DNA from: Azolla caroliniana
Taxonomy: Eukaryota > Polypodiophyta
DNA length: 64,000 nucleotides
Assembly: GCA_043228905.1 (NCBI GenBank)
Contig: JBHGNT010000013.1
Coordinates: forward strand, 2,976,001 to 3,040,000
Direction: 5' to 3'
Position numbers and translations under genes: made by a program. Shown here one piece after another: positions 55,261 to 64,000 of this stretch. The notes beneath the pieces were generated by a model. The model did not search any database. It was given only the letters and a program-made list of their open reading frames with translations, and was not told the origin of the DNA. Every line of letters begins with the position of its first letter. The first letter of the stretch is position 1.

Positions 55261-55532
55261 CTTCAAAGGGACTAAGGAGGTTACAAGAATGTATATTGTG
55301 AGTTGACGTAAATGCATTAGAATATTCTTGAGAATATTTTGGAGAATATTCTAGAACCTTCTAGTTCTAGAACTTTCTAAAAACTCCTAGAACGTGAATA
55401 GATCATCTATGAAGATATACATAACACAATTATGTACTTGGATGTGTTGGTTACAATATAACACTTAACTATAATACAAGAGGTCAAGACTTCAAATCTT
55501 GACATAACTATTGTCGTGTCTGTGACACTACA

Positions 55533-56290
55533 CCCTCCTCCTCCTCCTTGAAACGGGATCACTTCCCATTGAGATCGTGGTCGTGGAGAGGGTTGTTGAA
55601 TACATGCTTAAGGTTCAAAACAGACCCTCACATCGACCTCCTCCTAGAATTGCATGGGAAGCAAGCAAAAAGACACATAAAAGCAAAAAATTTATGTTCT
55701 AGTTGGATGCAAGATAAAGAAAAATGGTTTGGTAGATGGGATGCGAGACACTTGCTTCATGATGCATCACTAGATTCCTCTATAAATGAGGCCTTTTTGC
55801 AACGCCAATGCATCATGACATGGGACAAATGTGGAGGCTCACGCTTCACATATTATACTACACATGTTGCACCTAACCACAAAACCATATTCTTTGCGGA
55901 ACGAAGAAACACATCAATACATGTTAGAACCCATTCCGTTATCTGCCATTCGAACCATTGCTTCCATGCGACTTAGCTCACGTGCATTGCAATGTGAGAC
56001 AGGCGTTGGGGGACAAGTGATGAGAGTGGTCGGCTATGCACAATTTTCCCTAAATAAGTTCGCGAGTCTGAGTATCACACTTTGATATAATGCTCTGCCT
56101 TTTATTATATTCGACCATGCTTTCCACATCTCTTCGACCGAGCCCAATCCTTGCATGAATTTCTCTCACAACCACAATGTGCACTCTCGATTGCACATTC
56201 ATTGGTAAAGTTCTTGAACATCGAGAGTCACTACTCACTTTCACACGTATCACGTGAAATGTAATATTTTTGGTCTCATAGGTCATATTT
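55533..56290 (+). pseudogene. LINE 3' end after Gypsy-H
   Basis: Continues the LINE from 44612: CTTCCCATTGAGATCGTGG, EYMLKVQNRPSHRPP, then a stretch not present in the fragment at 40400-41220 (about 55655-55810), MLHLTTKPYSLRNEETHQYM and a 3' region with CACTACTCACTTTCACACGT. It ends near 56290 before (TATC)n. Confidence 0.72.
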
Positions 56291-59200
56291 GACCTCCGAA
56301 AACAATAATATAATTTATTTATCTATCTATCTATCTCTCATGCACACATGTATGCATTCCTGAACAATTGATCTAATTTCCACACTTCTGCATACTCCAT
56401 ATTCTACTGTCATCAATATGTAATGGGGCGAAACCATGTGTTCATCAAATAATGAGGCAAGGGTATAAATAAGACAGAGCTATAATCAAGAGAAAGAAGG
56501 CTCTTGTGAAAAAAACCACTTCACCCACACTATCTTTTGCCACATATTGGATGATGTGTTGGTTTGATGAGGGTTGCTTCGACCCCCCCCCCCCCCCAAA
56601 GTTAAAAATTGGCCATAGCTTGGGGTAGAAGCTAAATCAGCCCTAGCTAAGGCCAAAGTCTTAAATTTCCCTAGCCATTCGAGCAAAAGAGAGTGAGGGT
56701 GCGGATAAATAGGAGTGTTATTGTATATTGTGTAACTTGTAGAAATAACTTGTTGCTTCTACAAGCTTGAGCCTTGTTAATAATGCTATTTCTCACCCCA
56801 AACTTAGGCTCAATCACAAGCCTAAGTACCTCGTTTCACCCATTTCCCCTACCTATCCTTCTTCCCCCTATCACTTCCCCTCAGTAAACATTGTGTTCCC
56901 AAAATACCCTCCCCATTTTAATGAAAACACAAATGCCTAAACTACCTCCATACAAAAAATACATATTCTTAAACTACCATTCCCCCTACCTTTGAAGGTT
57001 TCCACGTTATTACTTTCCCCAAAAGACAAATATATACACAGAAACATTTCCCCATACAAACGTAAACACGCATATACATATTTACATACATATATCAACA
57101 CACCATCAAACAATTGTACACATTCACATGTAACAACATACACGCACTCACACACATGCACTAGAATGCAAACCAAACATGCACACACATGTCATATTCA
57201 CATATTACATGTGGAGATTGAAGCACATACACATGCAAATGTGCACACATATGAAAATGCAATAAATCATGCACACGCATGTAAATTTATGCACATTTGC
57301 AAGTATTTATATACGCAAACACCATTATACACATTTGCGTGTGATGTGAGTGCAAGTATTTATATGCTACATAATTCAAGTGCATGTATACTTTATCCAC
57401 CCTCATGCACAAACAAATAAAATCACACATGCAAATATAATTACAAAACCTAGATAGAAACAAGGTACATGATAGTCTCCCATAGATCTATGTAAACAAA
57501 GACCTCAAACCAATCTTCCTTGGTTTTGGGCCTTTGTAGTCCCCCCTCATATCTTTCACATCCTTGTCATGGATTCACGTGACACAAAGCCAACACCATT
57601 AAGGCGTAGACACAACCTTAGTCAAACGTCATATTGTCTTATACCCTTAGGTAAATGCCATATTGTCTTATGAGGTTAGGATACTATTGTCGGTATTCTG
57701 TATAGGTTACATAGGTCGATCAATTATGGTGACCATCTACATACCATTGAAGTGTGTATTAGTTAGCTATAATTACTTAAAGTTTACTTATTTGCCCATA
57801 ATCAACAATGAAAAAGCTTTATTCAACTATATTACAAGAAAAAAATCATGCAATAGGTTTCTTTTTTCTTTTTGTTACACCGTGCGATAGTTATACATGG
57901 TTGGTGAGTAGCTATCTTGTCGTTTGGTTTTAATTTTCTAAACATTGGTCGACAAACCAATGGTAACTTTCAGCCTAAAAATTGCAGCTGCCTTATTTAA
58001 GGAGCATTTACCTCCTATTAAACACCCTATGGCCTTATGACCATCAACACACCTGCAAGGAAAAGCCAATAACTAACCATCTACACACCTGCTAGAAAAG
58101 CCCAATAATTAATGATCAATAAACTCTTGTTATACTTTTGTAATCTATAAAGTTGCATGTTTTATTGTATCATCATCTTGGTTTCATTGCTTTACAATAG
58201 TTTGAAAGAGACTAGTCATTAGATTCATCAATCTTGGTTTTATGTTTGGCAAGTGATCACGATGCTTTTACGTAGACATACCTTAAAATGAGCTTTTGTA
58301 GCGTTCAAGATGTTGTAATAAATTAGCACAACATGTATTCGAGTTGTTTGTGAGGTTATTTCTTGCATGTGAAACATTTTCACTCACTTTAACAATTTAA
58401 GAAGGCTTCCATTTTACTCTTTTTTTCTTGGCCTTCATATGGTCGAGATTGTGATACCTCTTCATCTTGCCTCAACATAATGTAAATTTTGTTGGCTTTC
58501 GTTAGTTCACAATGTATACAACATAATGAATGGCATTGTTCTAGTGGGATAAACTTACTAGCAAGGCTACTTGGGACTATGGGCCAAGAGTAACAATAGA
58601 AACATTGGATCCTTTGTTCTCATGGACCAGTATGATATTATTGAGTTTCAAGGAGACCTAGTGATAGTTGATTACTCCATGCATATTAACCTTTTGAGGC
58701 CAAAGATATAAGCCACTTTAATGGCCACCCATGCAACTAGATGTGGGCATTGCAACAACAAAATTAAATTATGAGACCTTTGAAATTTTGAATATAATCC
58801 AAGAAAATTGATGTTACAAACATCGGCACAAAAGAAAACATTACCTCATTAAGTTCAAGCAGAAAGTATGTGATAACAACAATAGTATGCATTAATGCCT
58901 TGGTTACATATCTTGAACTGAAATGTAGGGCCAATCAATTTATTAATGCAATTACATGCTTAACATGAAAGATTCTTTTATTAGGAACACAATGTATGGA
59001 TGATGCATCCTTGAAACCTTGTAGACAAGGTTTTTTTAGCATTGTAGTTGTTAATTATAGTTTTGGCAAAATCTGACTTTCAATGGGTTCACGACAAGCA
59101 TTTCTTGTCCCACTTATCTAACGTTCTCACATAGATAAGATTTTACATATTTCGCGTCCTTGGGTTTTTAGACATGAGGAACACCATTACACACAAATGA

Positions 59201-61380
59201 GAGATATTTTCCATAAAAATACAAAACATCATGTTCATTGAATCAAGAGTTTATATACTTCTCAAACAAACAAACTTTTGGTGTCTACCTCAAAATTGAT
59301 GCTTAACAAGAATTGTGAAGGTCTTAGGGATGTAAAACCCTCATAGGCCACATAGGATGACACGAGGCCAAAATTGACCTATGGGACCAAATAACATGTC
59401 ATCTTCTATGTGACTAAGATGGGAGGAGGAGGGGGATACTACACTAAACTAAAAAATCTCAATGTGAAAATTATTGCATGCACATATGCGCTCACCCTTC
59501 TTGATGGAGATTTGATATTAACAAGCTATCACACTTCTCACAAATTACCTTATACCTTGAGCATGTGATAAGTAAGTGTTATTGATCTTCCACACGACTT
59601 TCATTGCATACCTGCATACTGTCATACTTGGGTGATAATTCCATGAAGCTACCTCAACACTTAACATCTATAAAATAAAAAACAGCGAAAGTCTTAGACC
59701 TCACAAGCCACTTAAGCCTTCTAACCCCACATCTACTCGTACGACTTGCATACGTCAAGTAGCAAACCATGCAACGACAAATGGCAGGAAGACTAAGAAA
59801 GTAAAGTGCCATTTATAAACCATGGATTCTATCCCTAGATTTTGTGGAGTTTTTTGAAAGATGACCAAGTTCATGTACCTTAGAAAAATGAACTAAATGA
59901 AGACCAAGTTCATGCACCCTAGAAAAATGAACTATTGTACTTTGACTCACTCTCTCTCTCTCTCTCTAGCTTTCAAGAACATACGTTAGACATTTCAAAA
60001 CAAACATTGTCGCCATATTTCTCTTCCGAAGTGCTACATTGTTGATTTATACTTCGGCTTCAGAATGTAGATAACCAGCAAACTCAATAGAAGCAAAACA
60101 AAGTTTGCTTGTAAATACATCCAAGGTTGACAGTCGCAATACCTATAAATTATTATACAATTTTTCGAGATAATTTTTAGTTACGAATTCTAACATTTAG
60201 GATATCTTAATTAGAAATTTACGGCTCATGTGAGGATTGCCCTTCCTCATGGAAAGTGGAGTCTAGACTAAGTTAGCATTCAATTTTCTTGAATAATTTT
60301 TAGTTATAGATCTTGGCATTTAGGTTCGTCACTTCATAATTTCAAAAGTGTTTAAAAACCACTTGTGGACGAACCCCAGAATAAGTCAAGTGACATCTCC
60401 TATTAATAGAAAATCTTCCACTTCTAGGTTCTCTAGGCATTGGTTTCACTTAAGGGAGTACCCACAAACTTACAAACACAACAATATATTCTAGAATTGG
60501 TTTTCATAGACAAAATTAGCACGACAAAATTCCACTCTCCTTGGAATTTTCTTCATCGATGCTAGATTTGCTCAGATTTCCCCAAAAAATCCAGAAGAGA
60601 GTAAACTAAGATTGTGTCGGCCTAATGCCAAAGGAGACACGTTGACAAGAAGTCTAAAGCTCATTCTAGATGCTTAAGTGCAAACCTAAAGTGTATATAT
60701 AATATATACACACATTGCAATATATGTATGTGAAATATGCCATCTCTAAGATACTCTACAGTGCGACTAAAACAAAACAAAAGAGTTTTCGTACAGAGTT
60801 ATGCCTCTCTCTCTCTCTCTCTCTCTAAGAAAACTTTCCTCTTCATGGAACTAAAGTTTTCGGAGTAGAAACTTGTGCATCCAACGAAGGCACCCTTGTC
60901 TTCTTTTCGTGGGTGTGTTTTGTATTTGCACAGCGATATACGACGTGAGAGAGGATGAAACAAGCAGTCAAGAGACCCAATCTGTGTGTGTGTGTGTGTA
61001 GATATGTATCGTTGGGGGGGGGGGGGGGGGGGCTTGAGGAGCGCCATGATGAAATGCTTGTGTATTAAGGGTTATATGCAACGCGAAAGAATGTGACGCA
61101 ACATGTCGTGAGACCCTTGTATTACACTCACACACTGACACAAGCACAAGCACAGGCACAGGCACAGGCACATGCACATGCACAGACACACACAATGTTT
61201 TTGTCTCTGTGTCCCTACGTGTCCTCAACCCGTATTTGGGGCTGCTCGCATAGGCATAGGCACAGACACACCCAATGCTTTGTCTCCGTGTCTGTCGGTA
61301 CGTGTCCTCGAGCCCGGATTCGGGGTTGCTTGTCCGCATATCGGACCCCATCTGTTCCACTTTAGTGCTACCCTCCTGCC
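56291..61380. other. Intergenic region without recognised genes
   Basis: About 5.1 kb of AT-rich sequence. I see a 15-base C run (56583-56597), a CA/AT-rich stretch with many ACACATGC-type words (57010-57430), (CT)n at 59949-59968 and 60807-60828, (GT)n at 60983-60999, a 19-base G run (61014-61032) and (GGCACA)n at 61147-61190. Open frames are short and low-complexity. No tRNA, LTR pair or conserved protein found. Confidence 0.6.
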
Positions 61381-61387
61381 CACAAAC

Positions 61388-61394
61388 TATATAT
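61388..61394 (+). promoter_or_regulatory. Candidate TATA box of the S40 gene
   Basis: TATATAT in the context AACTATATATGATC, about 270 bases before the ATG, followed by three (CT)n tracts (61402-61432, 61470-61495, 61575-61602). CT-rich leaders just downstream of a TATA element are common in plant genes. The transcription start is not determinable from sequence alone. Confidence 0.45.
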
Positions 61395-61397
61395 GAT

Positions 61398-61435
<38 letters not shown>

Positions 61436-61465
61436 TAGAAATTTTGAAACAAGAAGACTCTCTCA

Positions 61466-61500
<35 letters not shown>

Positions 61501-61573
61501 GTCTCCTCTTAAGAGTCTTAATAGAAAGACAGAAGAAGACACCATTTCTTCCTCTTATATACACACACACACA

Positions 61574-61605
<32 letters not shown>

Positions 61606-61662
61606 GAAGCTCCCTTCTTCAAAGGCCACCCTCTTCAGACCTCAGTTCTCTCTGTTCCATCC

Positions 61663-62178
61663 ATGGCCTTTTACCCCTCATCATTATTGTCACCCTCTTC
61701 TTCTGCTTCCTCTTCCTCTTCCTCTTCTTCTTCTTCTTCTTCTTCTTCTTGGGCTCTTGACTCAGATAATATAATCGATGAATACCCGGATGAGTTCAAT
61801 GAAGAGGATGTGTTGTGGCCCCATGAAGACAAAGATCTGCACATGATCTCCGGGAAGAATCCATGGGGACCTGCCATCCACACCGATGGGAAAATACAAA
61901 TGAATGTAAATATCCGATTGAGGGAGAAAGTGAGCCCAGGGAAATATGTCAAAGAGCCGAATTCTGTGTATTTCAATGGTGATGATGATGACGATGATAT
62001 CTTTCAAGGACATCATTATTGTTATGGTTGGGGTTCTTCTACACTTCAACTTGATCCTCATTGGTCCAACGCCATGGGTTAGTATATACACACACACACA
62101 CATCATATGCATATTTTCTCATCATAGTCATCCATTCCACGTGTTAGGATTCCTTACAACATCAGTATATATATACTG

Positions 62179-62246
<68 letters not shown>

Positions 62247-62956
62247 TGTATGTATGTATGGTACATATCATAGCTAGATTAATATATCAATGCATGTATG
62301 CAAATGTATGTATGGATAGATAGGATCTGGATCTGTTACTCAATGAATGGATGTATATGCATATACACGTATGTATCCTTATCCTAGAATGAGAGACAAT
62401 GTATATGTCTCATAAATCTGTGGATGGATGGGCGTATAGGTGTATACATTTATGTACTTAAAATAACCTAGAAGTTAAGATGTATGGATATATGTCCGCA
62501 ATAGTCCATCATAGTTGGTAAATGTGTATGTATATGTCTCTATATGGGTGGATGGATGTTTATGTTTCTATACGCATACATAACTGAATGTATACTATGG
62601 ATTTTTTGTGATTATGTGTGTATGTATATGGATTTAGATCGTATATATATATATATATGTTTTTAAGAAAGGAATGTTGTGTGTGTACATTTGCAGTCTC
62701 AGTGAAAGGCAAGACAAATGTCACCTATCATGTGGCCGAGGAAGATGATGATGATGAAGAAGAAGAAGAAGAAGAAGAAGAAAATGATGATGATGGTAAT
62801 GAAAGGCTTCCTCCACATGAGCTTCTCGCACGAGAGTATTCTCAGAGCCAGAGGATTACCTTCTCGGTGTGCGAAGGCGTAGGCCGCACACTGAAAGGCC
62901 GAGACTTGAGCCGCGTCCGCAACGCGGTTTGGAGCCACTTGGGTTTCGCCGATTAA
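61663..62956 (+). CDS. Senescence regulator S40 family protein (DUF584)
   Basis: Two exons, 61663-62077 and 62697-62956, joined in phase 1 (ATGG|GTTAGT to TTTGCAG|TC), giving 224 residues. The N-terminus has a Ser tract (about residues 10-28), then an acidic [18 protein letters not shown] segment that corresponds to the family's 'EEDVW' motif. An Asp run (about 107-112) and a longer Asp/Glu run at the start of exon 2 flank the junction. The C-terminus is diagnostic: [40 protein letters not shown]. In Arabidopsis, S40 proteins are nuclear and linked to senescence and stress. The frame is intact. Angiosperm members are usually intronless, so the 619-bp intron is notable. Confidence 0.9.
62181..62260. 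repeat. (ATGT)n microsatellite in the S40 intron
   Basis: About 80 bases of GTAT/ATGT repeats with a short (TA)n interruption, inside the intron 62078-62696. The rest of the intron is rich in TATGTATG words. Confidence 0.95.
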
Positions 62957-64000
62957 ATTATGATCCCATCACCGCATGGCCCTCTCCTTCCTCTCAAGGG
63001 GTCAAATTCTTTTTACTCCAATTCAGTGTTCTTTCTTTCTTTTTTTGTGTTCTTTTTTTTTCTTCTTCTTCCGGTCATCTCTCATTTTGGGGGTTTTTTT
63101 TTTACTATCGTAATTTCGATGTTGGTTTCACATATTGCCGATGTTTGTGGTATCACATCGCCCGCCCGATGGTTTTGTTTCCGACCCATTGTTGTTATAT
63201 TTCTGGGACTTTCTGGTGCACTGGTCTAATCAAGCTGCATTGAGAAAAAGGGAGATGGAGATGGTGATGTAGTTTTTAGTTCTTTTTGTCCATTCAAAGT
63301 TGTGGATGACTTGACTTGTAATGAGTCATCTCTCATTGGAATGAGTTGGTTTTTTTTTTTTTCTGTAATTGAAAGAAAGCAGAGGTGTTGGAGTTCTGTT
63401 AATCTGCCCTGCTTTCTTTTACTGCCTTGTGAAGTTTGTAGAAAGACAAAAGAGGAAATGACAAAGATTGGCTGTTAGGAACCTTCATGCCAATCACTTG
63501 TAATTCAGACACCCAAAAATTTGGAGGCTTCATGGGACATAAAAACTGGTTTCATCAAGATATGAAATCCTTGGCACATGCTTTTTCTTTTTCTGGGCAT
63601 TTGCCTGGACATGTTCTGTTTTTCAGGCACATGCTTGGACTTTTTTCCCTTCCCTTCGAATCGAGATAACCTACGTGACCCTCAAGGGTTGATGTGTGGA
63701 TTGGCAACTCGAAACTTGGTTAACAACGTGAAACATTGAAGCAAGGATGATGATCTCTTCACAATGAATAGAACTATGAGGGTGAAGAGAATCTAATGCC
63801 TTCTATTTGATGCTTCGATTTTGTCCTTTTTTGTGTATTAAAGCCGATGATTTTTTGGAGCTTTTGGCTTTGTGCCTGATGATGCATATTCTGCAAAGGT
63901 GAACGATATCTTGTTAATTTGACAAAGGATTCACCCCGGAATGATGCAAAATGTAATAAGCAATATCCATCCCTAAACACAGGATGAAATGTTTCTTTGT
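62957..64000 (+). other. 3' flank of the S40 gene
   Basis: T-rich sequence just after the stop (63040-63110) and at 63348-63362 fits a plant 3' untranslated region and terminator. No clear polyadenylation signal stands out. From about 63480 to the end I see no supported feature. Confidence 0.4.

Larger units (their letters stand above)
44618..55527 (-). mobile_element. Gypsy-H, LTR element remnant inserted in the LINE and split by Copia-C
   Basis: Perfect duplications CTACA (44613-44617 and 55528-55532) flank TGTCACGAACAC ... GTCTGTGACA. The left LTR is 44618-44913 plus 54446-54556. The right LTR ends at 55527 and matches from about 55265 (AAGGAGGTTACAAG onward). The polypurine tract read on minus (AAAGAGGAGGATAA, about 54557-54570) and the tRNA-like LTR tail (AAGAGGTCAAGAGTTCAAAT) resemble Gypsy-E, so I class it as Gypsy. 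Almost no coding sequence is left: a tandem-repeat block sits where the interior should be. Confidence 0.78.
41285..56290 (+). mobile_element. LINE-type non-LTR retrotransposon split by two insertions
   Basis: LINE parts are 41285-43604, 44293-44617 and 55533-56290. The hAT-like element interrupts it at 43605-44284 and Gypsy-H at 44618-55527. In both cases removing the insert and one target duplication restores the LINE sequence. An endonuclease domain is followed by reverse transcriptase with YEDD in place of YADD. Frames are broken in many places. The 3' end ends near ATATTTGACCTCCGAAAAC followed by AT-rich (TATC)n. Confidence 0.78.

Noticed and set aside
54691-55317. Val/Ser/Arg-rich ORFs of 65-135 codons on both strands
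   Set aside because: Products of the 50-57-bp tandem repeat; repeat period and frames explain them fully.
56992-57420. 142-codon ORF rich in His/Thr
   Set aside because: Translation of ACACATGC-type simple sequence. No domain or homologous pattern.
61275-61774. Alternative Ser/Leu-rich ORFs overlapping the S40 leader and start
   Set aside because: They translate (CT)n leader tracts in other frames. The S40 frame alone leads into conserved sequence.

Overview
This is a stretch of land-plant nuclear genome. It is almost entirely nested transposable elements, followed by roughly 5 kb of ordinary intergenic DNA and one clear host gene, a senescence-regulator S40 (DUF584) family member, at the right end. 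The plant assignment rests on that gene, on Copia elements primed by the initiator-Met tRNA (TGGTATCAGAGC sites), on a chromodomain Gypsy element and on CT-rich leaders. The S40 gene has an intron and the repeats are deep and old, so I lean weakly to a large-genome non-seed plant such as a fern. Nothing in the window proves that.

Layout, resolved by matching LTR ends, terminal inverted repeats and target-site duplications (TSDs). (1) 1-8440: a decayed Gypsy element whose reverse transcriptase is split by a Copia element (Copia-F, 1043-6834). One LTR of Copia-F itself carries a tRNA-like insertion. (2) 8657-34667: Copia-A, bounded by CTAAA duplications. Its gag is split by a 12-kb cut-and-paste DNA transposon (element T, 9537-21524, TSD CTCT). 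Its pol is split by Copia-B (22530-31213, TSD CGATC), which carries an internal duplication plus about 2.3 kb of foreign purine-rich DNA. (3) 34886-39913: a minus-strand chromodomain Gypsy element (Gypsy-E, TSD GGCAT). (4) 40400-56290: LINE sequence. The main LINE copy is interrupted by a small hAT-like element (43605-44284) and by a nest three deep: Gypsy-H remnant (44618-55527, TSD CTACA), inside it Copia-C (44914-54440, TSD AAGAT), inside that Copia-D (46716-52114, TSD TCACT). (5) 56291-61380: intergenic DNA with microsatellites. (6) 61388-62956: the S40 gene.

The most interesting object is element T. It has 25-bp inverted termini starting GGGT, a 4-bp TSD, a spliced minus-strand transposase of about 863 codons of an unusual family (motifs VVDFAENY, WSDGAASQFK, GKGEHDG) and, on the opposite strand, a passenger gene region encoding a RING-H2-like protein and a degenerate FCP1/NIF-like HAD domain. 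The large introns of both the transposase and the passenger gene are filled with long arrays of one perfect 14-bp palindrome, TAGCTAATTAGCTA, which also sits just inside both termini. I propose that these arrays are amplified transposase-binding or regulatory sites. The family assignment (Sola-like) is inference from the TSD length and the catalytic pattern.

Almost every retroelement reading frame is broken, many by single stop codons explicable as C-to-T (or G-to-A) changes. Apart from S40, no host gene was recognised.
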